The notes beneath the pieces are model-generated. The model searched no databases and had not been told where the DNA came from. It saw only the letters and a list, made by a program, of their open reading frames with translations. A stretch of DNA of 64,000 nucleotides. It comes from G963665215 sp963665215. Its GTDB lineage: Bacteria; Chloroflexota; Dehalococcoidia; Lucifugimonadales; CAUZJF01. A program made the position numbers and the translations under genes. Location: contig CAXXWW010000013.1 of the NCBI GenBank assembly GCA_963665215.2, forward strand, positions 124,001 to 188,000, given 5' to 3'. The stretch's first letter is position 1, and the number at the start of each line of letters is the position of its first letter. Shown here in pieces: positions 55,417-64,000 of this stretch.

Positions 55417-57403
55417 TGATTCCCTCGCAAAAAGGCCTGTTTGAGATGAACCCTGGCGTGCGAAGGGGCCTGGAAGGGAGGAGGCCACGGGATGCCGGCT
55501 GCTGGGCTCACCGCACCATCTGCCGCGCTCAGGACAAGCGTGATCCCGTTGCGGTACCCCTTCCGTGGCTCAGGGCACCCGGTGGAAGCTGTGGAGCGGC
55601 GCCCTCATGCGGCCGCGACCGCAGGTACCGTCCCGACCGCCCGCTGAGCCGTGTTCTCCATCTCCACCAGGCGTGCATGGACCATCCGCTTGAAGTTGCA
55701 CGCCAACGTCTTCAGGTAGACGGCAAGCCGCACCCGACGGCCCCCTCGCACCCGCAAGCGCCCAAGCCCGTGGGCGCGCTTGAGCTCGGAGTTCGTTCCC
55801 TCGATCCCGGCCCTTATGGCACACCGCTTGCGCCACTCCTCGGTGGCCTCGGCCCTCCGGCGCCGCTCGATGTTTACCTTCACCAGGTCCGCCTTGAGGA
55901 CGTAGTCCCCCGCACGCCGGTCCAGCTTCACTGGGCAACGGGACCGCAAGGGGCAGGGCTCGCATGTTGTCCTGGCAAAGTGGACCTCTACCCGCTCCGG
56001 CGCATCCTCCAACTCGTACTCCTCGATGGACGGGTGGCCGGCGGGGCACACCGTGGCCTGCTCCCCTGTGACGTCGATCTGGAAGTCCGCGGCGGTGAGC
56101 GGCGGTGGTCCGTCACGCTCTCCTTCGTGCGAGTTCCCCGGCGCCGACCCCGCCACCGGGCTCACCAGTTCCGTTCCCCGGCGCGAGGCTTCGAAGGCAT
56201 TGCGGCCCGACCCATACGCCGTGTCGGCGAAGAGCTCGTCCGGTCGGACCTTCCGCTCCGCGAGCCCGTCAACGACCGGCACGCTCACGTCGGTGTCGCT
56301 CCCACTCGAGGGGGTCACCTCCACGTGGGTGATGAGCTGGGTGGCGTTCTCCTCGTGGCAGGTCTCCGCCACCTGCACCTCGTACCCCTTCCCCTTGTGG
56401 CCGCTGTAGGTCACATCCGGGTCGTGGGGCGATTGCAGCGAGTCGGCGGACACCTGCTTCGGGTCCTTCAGGGCCACGGGCACCTTGCATTCCCCAGCAT
56501 CGTCATCATCGTCCCCCGGGCGCCCGTCCCGGTGTTTGCCCACATGGCACTGCTCCCGCAGCAGCCGCTCCAGCAGCCGGTACTCCTCCAGCTGGGCAGC
56601 AGTCGTGCCACGGAACCGGTCCACCAGCCGGTAGAGGTCCCGGGCACAGACCGAAAGGCGTCGCCGACCCTCCCCCGTGTGGGCGTCCTCGTAGTGGGTC
56701 GCCTCGTCTTCTTCCTTCAAATAGCGCCCCAGGAGGCCCTCCGGAACCACAGGGCGAAGCTCTGGGTGCTCCCAGCGCAAGGCCCGCAGGAACCAACCGC
56801 ATCGTCTCACAGAACAGGCCCAGCCGGGTGAGTGTAGCGATGTTGCTCATGATGTGGGTGGAGTCCAGCCGTTGCTTTCCGGTGCGTATGCCCAGCGCCT
56901 GGATGATCCGGTCCGTGGTCTCCTGGAAAGCCAGCCGGCCACCATCGTGCTGCATCAGGCGAACTCGGAAGTTGTGGAGGGTCTTCTGGGGCAGGTGGGT
57001 CTCCTCGATGTCCAGCCGCAGGGCGTGGTGCCAGAGCAGGTTGAACTCTAGCTGCTCCAGGGCTTCACCGTCGGTGAGGTTGAACATCTCTTTGAGAAGG
57101 TGGACCCCGAGGACGGTCTGCACCGCTCGGTTGGGACGGCCGTTGTCCGCGCAGTACATCGGAGCAAAGAGCTCCTCGTCAATCAGGGGGAGCGCCTCGT
57201 TTCGGAAAACCTCGGCCCAACTCCCCTCCAGGCGCTTAGCCTTCTTCGGCGTCACCAGGAACTGGGACTGCCAGAGGCTCTCTTGCGGGTCTCGCGCTCG
57301 GAACATCCTCCCCTCCCTCGCCCGGGCGCTGCCCCAACGCCCTTTCCCCACATTATCCTCCCATTGCCCCCGGAGGACGAGGGGTTTTTACGAGGGAATC
57401 AAG
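55417..57403 (-). mobile_element. IS1182-family element (decayed)
   Basis: Inverted ends CTTGATTCCCTCGCAAAAA (55417-55435) and its partner TTTTTACGAGGGAATCAAG (57385-57403) differ at one base. The transposase inside is frameshifted once. No clear target duplication is visible. Confidence 0.85.
55605..57306 (-). pseudogene. IS1182-family transposase with one frameshift
   Basis: The N-terminal frame (from ATG 57306, MFRARDPQESLWQSQFLV) has LFAPMYCADNGRPNRAVQTV, LGVHLLKEMF and RLDSTHIMSNIATLTRLGLF. An extra T near 56795 shifts it. The second frame continues WFLRALRWEHPEL, then DPDVTYSGHKGKGYEVQVAE, ELFADTAYGSG, the CEPCPLRSRCPV zinc cluster and RAGIEGTNSELKRAHGLGRL, which supply the DDE set. 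One base corrected would give a ~560-residue enzyme. Confidence 0.88.
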
Positions 57404-57492
57404 CTTGACTGTATTTCAGGGCCAGAGTAGCATCAGCCCAGAACGCGGGCTGGCCAGGTCAAAAGGAAATAGACTGATACGAGGAGCCATGA

Positions 57493-57837
57493 ATGCAAAA
57501 GATCGAAGCCATCATTAGACCTGAGAATCTTACTGCAGTGAAGGACGCTCTTGTTGAAGCGGGGATGGCGGGCATGAACGTAGTCCATGTTACCGGTCAT
57601 GGACAGCAGAGAGGGGTTGTGGCAGGCGGGCCCCGCGGTGTCGGAACGCGAGTGGTGGACATGTTGCTCAAAGTGAAGGTGGAAGTTGTTGTCAGCGATG
57701 GGAATACCCAAAAGGCGATTGACGCCATCATCGGAAGCGCGAAGACAGGCAACATCGGCGACGGTAAGATATTCGTAACTTCAGTGGACCAGGCAATCCG
57801 AGTCCGCACCGGGGAGCAGGGCGACGAAGCGCTATAG
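57493..57837 (+). CDS. P-II family signalling protein lacking the T-loop tyrosine
   Basis: The 114-residue protein starts MQKIEAIIRPENLTAVKDAL and keeps the B-loop KTGNIGDGKIFV and the beta-strand VKVEVVVSD. The T-loop reads RGVVAGGPRGVGTRVVDMLL: the uridylylatable Tyr51 of GlnB/GlnK is a Gly. It should bind ATP/ADP and 2-oxoglutarate but not be modified by GlnD. GAGGAG precedes the start. No ammonium transporter gene is adjacent. The next 350 bases (57838-58184) hold no gene I can support. Confidence 0.9.
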   Translation: MQKIEAIIRPENLTAVKDALVEAGMAGMNVVHVTGHGQQRGVVAGGPRGVGTRVVDMLLKVKVEVVVSDGNTQKAIDAIIGSAKTGNIGDGKIFVTSVDQAIRVRTGEQGDEAL

Positions 57838-58184
57838 GACCGGAATGCTCATCGCGGCATAGAGCGCAAGTTGGCCGGTGCCCGCTTCTTCCGTCTCTCG
57901 GGAGCCTCAAGCTAATAGCTGGGCTTCCGGGTTCAGTAGATGAAATACTCTACGAGCTTCTGGGCGCTTGTTTGGGATTGCCCTCAAGGCGGACGTCGGT
58001 CTTACCTTCCAGCCGGTATGAGGTTATCAGGACAGGGGGATGAGCCCTTGTTGGCGTCCACTAGCCCAGCGACCCTAGACAGCAACTCTTTCTTCAGTCG
58101 TACTTCGTCAGCCGTACCGACCGGCGACTCGCTTTCCTTTCCTGACTCCCAAAGAATCTGCCGCCTAGCTTCGGACCGGTCGCG

Positions 58185-61019
58185 CTACTGCGCGTAAACT
58201 ATAAGATAGGGCGTGCTGGCGGATGGGTCGTCGAACCCCGGGTATAGAGTCGCCCCACCCGCCCGGTCCTGAATCTCAAAATAGTAGAGTAGGTCATAGG
58301 GCGAGTCGGTGTAATCGCCTGGAATGGTCGCCGTATAGTCGCCTCCACCGTTGGCCATGGGCATTTCCTGGACGAACTCGGCCTGGTTGAGGTGCCGGTA
58401 GAACAGGTTCACCGCCCGGGGGTCCGCAGGCGCCTCCACCCGAAGGTCCAGTTTGAGGGGCTGGCCCTTGCGGAAGGCCTTTGGGGGAGTGTGAGAGCAC
58501 CTGTGGTCCTCCTCAGTCAAGTCGATTTCCAGGGGGTTGTCCGCTCCCTCGGCAGGGTAGGAGACCGTCTCTTTGGACCGAAGCGTGGCCGTCATGTAGT
58601 ACTGTAGCGGGCCGTCGGATGCGCTGCCCACCGGCGGTCTGGCCGAGTAGACCGGCGAGCTCCCGGGTCGCCGGGCCATATCGGTCTCGCTGAAGTGCTG
58701 GGATGGGTCCGTACGGTGATGAAGCGTGACCCGGTCAACGCCACCCCAGCCCTTTACGGTCGTCGTCACCCGTACATCCTCGGCCCTCTGACGCCTCAGC
58801 GGTACGTGGGCGAAGGATACTGGCCCGGCGGCATAGTCCTCCAGGTAGCCGCGCTGGACCCCCTCCATGTCCCTCAGGTCTTTGACGATGGCCTCCTCGC
58901 GGTCTGCCCAATTGCCTCTGACCTGAGGGTTCTTTCCAAAGGGCAGGTCGTCTATGTAACGGCCTTTGGTTTGGCGTACGATCTGCCTCCACTCCTCCAG
59001 GGCCTGGCTGTAGGCTGAGACGGCGTTGGTGAGGGACTCGTAGTCGCCGGTCTTGTAGTAGAGCTCGTAACGGGTGGCGGCGGTTAGCTTGTGGCTGAAA
59101 AACCGTCCAAGATGGGCCTGCACGCTGACATCCAGGAGTATCCATCGAAGCTCTGGGTCGGCGGTATCGGCCACCTGCTCTGCCTTGTCCAAGGCTGCTG
59201 TGGCCTTATCGGCGTACCCCTGCAGCCAGCGGCTGACCTCCAGGGGGTCGTACCTTCCCCTGACCTGGCCGGACGTGTAGTCATCGACATAGTCGACCAC
59301 CCTGTAGAAAATCGCCGTGTCGAGGGGCTCAACCGTCCTCTCGTTGTGGGGCGTCGGGGAGTCAAGGTAGAGCTCGGACTCCGAGGTTTCGACGATGGGG
59401 TTGTTGGTGTAGACCTCGGGCCAGAAGATGGTGTTGTTAGCGGAGGGCATGTGGCTCATGGTAAGCAGCGGCAGGGTCTTGCTGGCGAACCTGAGGGCCT
59501 CGGCTATATGGGGCGCCGCCTCGGCGCCGAAGCGTCTCCTCAGCTCTCTCAGCCACACCTCTGGCGAAGTTTTGGGATTGTACATCAAGCGTCCGAACAG
59601 CATGAAGGTATACCAGTACCGCTGGAAGCCCCACTCGTAAAACTTCTGGCTGCTGTCGGCGAACAGGTTGCCGTGCTGCAGCCCAGGCCAGTTTGCCCCT
59701 GCAATGCCCCCGTATGTCAGCGGTTCGTTAAACTCCAGGCCGACGCTCCCGGCGATAGTGCTGTTCCCGGTCAGAGTTTGGACGTAGTCGGGGTCGCCCC
59801 AAAGCAGGATCTTCTGTGTTCCCAGCATCCAGAGGCGGACTATGTAGTCGTAGTCCCTGGGCCTGACCAGCACGTCGGCATAGCCGTACCGGTTGAACCT
59901 CCTGGACATGTCCATCCCCTCCATGGAGCCGCCTTTCCTTGGGATGAGCTCCGTGGTGCGAATCTGCGCCTGGTGGTATGGGAGGCCCAGGTGCTCAGCC
60001 GTGAACTTGGAGGAGACGGTGAGATCAAGGCCCTTGTCCAGGACGTTATTGATCAGGTCGAAGGTGATGCCCTTGACCCGGAGGTCTACCTTGACGGGGC
60101 GACCGGCCTCGGCAATCCCCTGCAACACATTGTCCCAGAAGGTCGGATCGTCCTCGCGAATGCCGGCCTCGACGTTGATGCGCAGGGCGACCCCGTCGAT
60201 GTCGGGGCATTGCGCGAGGAGGTGCGCAACCGCTTTCCGGCAGTAGGCGCCGAGGCCTGCCTCGTCGATCCCCTCAATGGGGTACGCGCCCTTCGGCTCG
60301 TCCCAGCTGGGGGTCCATGCGGTTGTCGAGTGGGTCCACATGCCCAGGTAGAAGTCCAGGCCGTACTCCCCGGCCTTTGACGAGATAGCCTGCAAAGTCG
60401 CCAGGTTCTTGTCCCGCTCCTCCGGACTCACGCCCTGCGCCCTCACGTTATATCCCGGGACATCCACGAAGAAGGGGTAAGCGATCCTGAAGTAGTCGCC
60501 GTTGCCGAAGCAAAGATTAATCCGGTTGAACCGGTTGGCCAGAAGCATGGCCATGTAGCCGTCCCAGTGGTCCACGGAGTGGAACCATTTCATGTCCGAT
60601 GCATCGTTGACAAAGAACTTGATTATGCTGCGTACCGCCAGCTCGGGGTGCTCCATCGCGTCGGACACTCTTGCCAGGGGGTCCTCCTCAGGCCTGGCCA
60701 GCTCGACGGCTGCAGCCGCCTCGTATAGCGCGTAGGCCAGTCCTCGGTCGTCCCTGCCGTAGATGGCCAGGGTATTCTTTCCCTCACGCTCGCCCAGGTG
60801 CTGGATGCAAAGGGACTCGGGTGCGGTGGGGGGGGCAACGCCTCTAGACTCCAGGGTCTCGCGAAGCCGCGCGTTCTCGGGGCCACCCGCGATGATGCGC
60901 CATCGCTCCCCCCAGTCGTACACGCCGTCGTCGCGCGGCGTCACAGGCCCTCGAGATTCCAGAGCGGAGATCAGCTTCTGGCGGCCATGGTAGATTGGGC
61001 CATTCAGGTGGCTGGACAT
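58185..61019 (-). CDS. Large glycosidase-like protein (GH67/GH20-like TIM barrel), function unknown
   Basis: The 944-residue protein has an N-terminal alpha/beta domain of the kind that precedes GH20/GH67 barrels (WRIIAGGPENARLRETL; LAIYGRDDRGLAYALYEAAA). A barrel region follows (LAVRSIIKFFVNDASDMKWF, GYMAMLLANRFNRINLCFG, YGLDFYLGMWTHSTTAWTPS, VALRINVEAGIREDDP), rich in Trp and acidic residues. Next come a helical domain and a C-terminal beta-sandwich (LKLDLRVEAPADPRAVNLFY). There is no signal peptide, so it may act in the cytoplasm. The neighbouring Gfo/Idh oxidoreductase suggests sugar or uronate metabolism. Catalytic residues cannot be named with confidence. Confidence 0.65.
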   Translation of the reverse strand: MSSHLNGPIYHGRQKLISALESRGPVTPRDDGVYDWGERWRIIAGGPENARLRETLESRGVAPPTAPESLCIQHLGEREGKNTLAIYGRDDRGLAYALYEAAAAVELARPEEDPLARVSDAMEHPELAVRSIIKFFVNDASDMKWFHSVDHWDGYMAMLLANRFNRINLCFGNGDYFRIAYPFFVDVPGYNVRAQGVSPEERDKNLATLQAISSKAGEYGLDFYLGMWTHSTTAWTPSWDEPKGAYPIEGIDEAGLGAYCRKAVAHLLAQCPDIDGVALRINVEAGIREDDPTFWDNVLQGIAEAGRPVKVDLRVKGITFDLINNVLDKGLDLTVSSKFTAEHLGLPYHQAQIRTTELIPRKGGSMEGMDMSRRFNRYGYADVLVRPRDYDYIVRLWMLGTQKILLWGDPDYVQTLTGNSTIAGSVGLEFNEPLTYGGIAGANWPGLQHGNLFADSSQKFYEWGFQRYWYTFMLFGRLMYNPKTSPEVWLRELRRRFGAEAAPHIAEALRFASKTLPLLTMSHMPSANNTIFWPEVYTNNPIVETSESELYLDSPTPHNERTVEPLDTAIFYRVVDYVDDYTSGQVRGRYDPLEVSRWLQGYADKATAALDKAEQVADTADPELRWILLDVSVQAHLGRFFSHKLTAATRYELYYKTGDYESLTNAVSAYSQALEEWRQIVRQTKGRYIDDLPFGKNPQVRGNWADREEAIVKDLRDMEGVQRGYLEDYAAGPVSFAHVPLRRQRAEDVRVTTTVKGWGGVDRVTLHHRTDPSQHFSETDMARRPGSSPVYSARPPVGSASDGPLQYYMTATLRSKETVSYPAEGADNPLEIDLTEEDHRCSHTPPKAFRKGQPLKLDLRVEAPADPRAVNLFYRHLNQAEFVQEMPMANGGGDYTATIPGDYTDSPYDLLYYFEIQDRAGGATLYPGFDDPSASTPYLIVYAQ

Positions 61020-61068
61020 AGGCTTGGACCTCCGAGCGTTGCGTTAGGGGCTATTGCTCGTGCATTAT

Positions 61069-61240
61069 AGCCGGATTACCCATGTCAAACCGCCTGGCGC
61101 CAGGCAACGCGCCATCCTCGACGATAGCCATGGTCGTATCACTGACGAGTGCCGTCAATCAGCCAATCAAGCTCACAATGCCATCTGCCGGCGTCGTGAA
61201 CTGGCGTTCGATGGGGAGCGGAGGCGGTTTTCACTATTGC
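61069..61240 (-). repeat. Dispersed intergenic repeat, full copy (family R1, copy 4)
   Basis: Inverted relative to 21665-21846 and same orientation as 42166-42345. It starts AGCCGGATTACCCATGTCAA and ends in GGAGGCGGTTTTCACTATTG. It fills the gap between two minus-strand genes, and the stop codon of the upstream oxidoreductase (61234-61236) lies inside it. Confidence 0.85.
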
Positions 61241-62298
61241 GGAACGTCGACCAGCGTCGAGCCGGCCTGGTGGGAGTTCAAGAAGCCGACCATGATCTGG
61301 ACGACCCAGCGCCCGTGTTCGCCGGTGCTGACACCCTCTCCCCCGTTCTCAACAAGGTTGATGAGCTCTTCATAGGCCGCCACGTAGTTCTCCGACTGGT
61401 AGTGGTGGGGGATCAAGTCCTGGCTCAAAGTTTCGCCGTTGGATCCACGCGTCAGCACCCTCGCGACGCCGCCATTCATTTGGAATTCGATCTGGCCCTT
61501 TGGACCGGTGATCTGCATCGTCGACGCAGGCACGACAGACTTCTTAGAACCCGCGTAGAACGACCGGACACCGTTTTCGTGGATGACGAATCCACTTGCA
61601 CCCGGCTCGCTTGCGGGGTCCCTGCCACCCTGTCCTCTATATACATCCCAGTCGTCGAAGCCGTCTTCCAGCTTCGCCCAGACCTGTTTGGGAGGTGACT
61701 CGGCGAAGAAACCGATGCCATCGATGATATGGGTGCCATTGCGGAAGAGCATGGCGCGCGGTCCCCAGTGGGACGCGACTATGGTATTTATGGGGCCGAT
61801 GGCGCCTGAGCGGACGGTCTCACGGACCTTGTGATATTGGCTCATCCACCGGCGTGTATGGCCCACGCTCAGATGCACGCCGTTGTCCTTGCAGGCCTTG
61901 AGCATGCGATTGGCGTCTTCCATGCTGGTCGCGAGCGGCTTTTCGCATATGATCGCCTTGACGCCCGCCTCGGCTCCACCAACGACCATACTCCCGTGGG
62001 TTGCGTCACCCGTGCACACCGTCAGGATGTCGAGGTCTGCCTTGTCCAGCATCATGTTGAAATCGGTATAGGGCTGGGCGTCCGGCCAGGTACTCCCCCA
62101 GTTAGACTTGAACTGGGGGAGCAGGTCTTGTGCCATGTCGCAGTAGGCCACCACCCTCGTACGAGGCACCAGGGCGAGACAAGCGGCATGGGAGGTAATT
62201 ATCTGTCTGTTAAGAGGGCGTGGTGGGGGTTCCTTTACTGGCCCTGCCGCAATTCCGCCCAGCCCGACAATACCGACCCGATAAATCTTGTTTTCCAA
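61234..62298 (-). CDS. Gfo/Idh/MocA-family oxidoreductase (2)
   Basis: This 354-residue NAD(P)-dependent sugar-type dehydrogenase has Rossmann motif YRVGIVGLGGIAAGP, the catalytic CEKPLATSMEDANRML (Lys of EKP present) and HTRRWMSQY, with RNGTHIIDGIGFF supplying the GTHxxD histidine and aspartate. Unlike the paralogue at 30798 its catalytic set is complete. Its stop codon is inside a dispersed repeat, so the last residue or two may not be original. It precedes the glycosidase-like gene on the same strand. Confidence 0.9.
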   Translation of the reverse strand: MENKIYRVGIVGLGGIAAGPVKEPPPRPLNRQIITSHAACLALVPRTRVVAYCDMAQDLLPQFKSNWGSTWPDAQPYTDFNMMLDKADLDILTVCTGDATHGSMVVGGAEAGVKAIICEKPLATSMEDANRMLKACKDNGVHLSVGHTRRWMSQYHKVRETVRSGAIGPINTIVASHWGPRAMLFRNGTHIIDGIGFFAESPPKQVWAKLEDGFDDWDVYRGQGGRDPASEPGASGFVIHENGVRSFYAGSKKSVVPASTMQITGPKGQIEFQMNGGVARVLTRGSNGETLSQDLIPHHYQSENYVAAYEELINLVENGGEGVSTGEHGRWVVQIMVGFLNSHQAGSTLVDVPQ

Positions 62299-62573
62299 TT
62301 TCGTCTCCTGGATTTTTGATTACCAATGGGCCCCTTCGCCGGTGTGTGCCCCTCGTGTCGGACGCTTCGATATGTGGCAATGAAGAGAATTCGGCCCGTC
62401 CGTAGAATCAAGCTCATAATATACGACACGAATCCGCGAATAGCTACAGGTGTAGCAACGGTTGCAGCGACCGAAACCCCATCCAGTTACCAGGATTGCA
62501 TTAGTTAGGCGAGCAGAATAGGATATTCACAGGCTGATTGTAGGCCAGCCTATACTGTTCCGGAGGTACGCTC

Positions 62574-63107
62574 ATGCGGGGTGGGATGAGACATAAGGCA
62601 GCACTCGCACTGGGATACGTGCTGCTCGTCGCGGTCACGGCAGCTTGCTCTGCAGACGTGAATGCCAATGACCAAGGCATGATCTATTTCGAGCAAGGTG
62701 ATTACAAGAAGGCCATCGAAGCATTCGACGAGGCCATCAAGCTAGACCCACAGGACGCCATCGCCTACTACAACAGGGGCGTCGCTTACAAAAGTCTTGG
62801 CCAGTCCTCCCAGGGACAGCAATCCGGTGTCCAGCTACGTCTTGGTCAGTACCGGAGTGCCATACAGGACTTCGATGAGGCCATCAGGCTCAACCCACAG
62901 GCCGATGCCTACTACAACAGGGGTGTTGCGCACCGCTATCTTGACCAGTTCGAACTTGCGATTGAGGACTTCGACGAGGCCATCCGCCTCAACCCCCAAC
63001 ACGCTGAGGCCTACAACTGGAGGGGTGCGGTTTACGGGGCCATCGGCCAGTCAATAGAAGCAGAGCGGGACATCGCGAAGGCCAAGGAGCTTGGAATTGG
63101 AGGCTAG
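62574..63107 (+). CDS. TPR-repeat lipoprotein
   Basis: The signal segment HKAALALGYVLLVAVTAAC ends in a lipobox with Cys25. Three to four TPR units follow (FEQGDYKKAIEAFDEAIKLD, LGQYRSAIQDFDEAIRLNPQ, LDQFELAIEDFDEAIRLNPQ), giving a 177-residue surface or periplasmic scaffold. GGAGGT precedes the start; ATG 62586 is an alternative. Partners are unknown. Confidence 0.85.
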   Translation: MRGGMRHKAALALGYVLLVAVTAACSADVNANDQGMIYFEQGDYKKAIEAFDEAIKLDPQDAIAYYNRGVAYKSLGQSSQGQQSGVQLRLGQYRSAIQDFDEAIRLNPQADAYYNRGVAHRYLDQFELAIEDFDEAIRLNPQHAEAYNWRGAVYGAIGQSIEAERDIAKAKELGIGG

Positions 63108-63305
63108 TAGCCATACTGCCCCCGGAGGCGCACCCAGGAGGGGCGAGCAACATGACAACACCCAGTTGTCCCATGCGTTGCCGGCACCTTGGCAAGGGTG
63201 TTTGTGTTCCAGATGCTGTTGCCAGTTGGCGACGGCACCGCCCTGCCCGCCAGCTCACGCACGATTGTATGCATTCCCATCCGATACTCTGGATATAGAG
63301 TATAG

Positions 63306-63524
63306 ATCAGTCTGCCGTGGCGGCGTGAGCCCAGTCCCTGGAGCATCTTCGTAGCAGAAACGCTCCTTCACCGTACTTGGGGAGAGGTCGTGGAAGAGCT
63401 TTATCCCCAGGTGCTGGGTGAAATTCCCGATTCGGAAGCTGTAGCGCTGGATCAAGACCGCTGGATACAAACCACACTCTCCGCCGGCCTTGCGTGGCCC
63501 GGACGGGCCGAACCCGCGAAGTGA
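63306..63524 (+). pseudogene. Fragment of a MutY-like/HhH-GPD DNA glycosylase gene
   Basis: The frame reads ISLPWRREPSPWSIFVAETL, LHRTWGEVVEELYP, QVLGEIPDSEAVA, then unrelated codons and a stop. This matches the start of MutY-type glycosylases ((L/F)PWRRxxxPWxILVAExLLxxT). There is no start codon (a TAG precedes it) and the HhH-GPD and FeS regions are absent. The rest of 63108-63534 holds nothing I can support. Confidence 0.5.
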
Positions 63525-63534
63525 AGGAACACCC

Positions 63535-64000
63535 ATGAAAGCGATTGTAAACACAAAATACGGGCCACCGGATGTTCTTCAGCTCAAAGAGGTGGAAAAA
63601 CCTACTCCCAAGTACAATGAAGTACTGATAAAAATACATGCGACAACAGTAAACAGAACGGACTGCGGCTTTCGAAGGCTGCCCCCTTTTTTGCTAGTGG
63701 TCTCCCCCTTTTTTCGTAAAAAGTCGATTGAATTAGAACAAACGTACCCATAGTGGTCTACCCCAACATACGGTAGGCAGATGTGCAAAAACTTCCTTTC
63801 AAAACGGGATTGTTTAGTGGTCTCATCAGGCCAAAAAGAACGATACTTGGGACTGAGTTTGCTGGGGACATCGAAGCGGTAGGTAAAAATGTAGAACGAT
63901 TCAAAAAAGGTGACCAGGTTTTTGGGCATAGTGGCGACAAATTTGGCGCTCATGCCGAGTACATATGCCTGGCCGAAGAAGATCCGCTAGCAACAAAACC
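63535..64000 (+). pseudogene. Quinone-oxidoreductase-like (MDR) gene interrupted by a short insertion, runs off the window
   Basis: The first 47 or so codons (MKAIVNTKYGPPDVLQLKEV...TTVNRTDCGFRR) are the N-terminus of a zinc-free MDR alcohol dehydrogenase/quinone oxidoreductase. About 95 bases of foreign sequence follow, with a stop. The family then resumes in frame as KTGLFSGLIRPKRTILGTEF, AGDIEAVGKNVERFKKGDQV and KFGAHAEYICLAEEDPLATK to the window end. TAGTGGTCT plus CCCC occurs twice within the insert. The region is visibly richer in A+T than the rest of the window, suggesting transfer. Confidence 0.7.

Noticed and set aside
58021..58184. In-frame continuation of the glycosidase-like gene past its stop (RDRSEARRQILWESGKESES...)
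   Set aside because: The 50-odd codons look fairly gene-like, but the stop follows a complete C-terminal domain, there is no start codon and I know no homologue. Readthrough is not supported.
1..64000. CRISPR array, tRNA, rRNA, riboswitch or replication origin
   Set aside because: No regularly spaced repeats, cloverleaf-like segment or conserved RNA motif was recognised by reading; a covariance-model scan was not possible here.

Overview
The window looks like a chromosomal segment of a high-GC, free-living bacterium. The gene mix suggests a Chloroflexota lineage of the SAR202/Dehalococcoidia type: a thiolase/DUF35/acyl-CoA dehydrogenase cluster, repeated dihydrodipicolinate-synthase-family and Gfo/Idh enzymes, FG-GAP/UnbV secreted proteins, a CcmF/CcmH haem-ligation set and a FHA-PilM-PilN pilus protein. 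That placement is inferred from gene content. No rRNA, tRNA or CRISPR array was seen.

Layout. 1-3.1 kb: acyl-CoA degradation genes. 3.2-9.0 kb: small proteins, a truncated MFS gene and a nuclease-like gene broken by an IS1380-like and an IS630 element. 9.0-18.7 kb: core genes (aminopropyltransferase, P-loop/DRTGG protein, cytochrome c maturation operon, GNAT, an EndoQ-like gene with an in-frame TAG, a metallo-beta-lactamase-fold hydrolase). 18.8-21.7 kb: a complete IS1595-family element with 26-bp inverted ends and an 8-bp target duplication. It carries three passengers, including a DNA methyltransferase fused to an HNH domain. 21.9-26.5 kb: two FG-GAP/UnbV proteins and RidA. 26.7-33.3 kb: a GrpB-like gene and a minus-strand catabolic cluster (three DHDPS-family lyases, Gfo/Idh oxidoreductase, SMP-30 lactonase, aldolase remnant). 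33.5-37.2 kb: endonuclease IV with a 26-bp perfect hairpin inside its frame, a ferritin-like/VIT1 iron exporter, a nitrilase and a cupredoxin. 37.8-45.1 kb: type IV pilus genes (pilin, FHA-PilM-PilN, PilC) broken up by a damaged ABC permease and an IS1380-family element. 45.2-57.4 kb: an insertion-sequence graveyard (IS1380-like, IS1595, IS256, IS1182) around one host gene cut twice by IS elements. 57.5-64 kb: P-II protein, a 944-residue glycosidase-like protein, another Gfo/Idh oxidoreductase, a TPR lipoprotein and two broken genes.

Two mobile systems stand out. One is the IS1595 element with its methyltransferase-HNH cargo, whose ends can be fixed to the base. The other is a dispersed ~180-bp repeat family (four copies, about 3.2, 21.7, 42.2 and 61.1 kb) that has no transposase and lies at gene boundaries; the IS1595 element sits exactly at the edge of one copy. 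Removing the IS630, IS256 and third IS1380-like copies in silico restores continuous host reading frames, which gives their boundaries with confidence.
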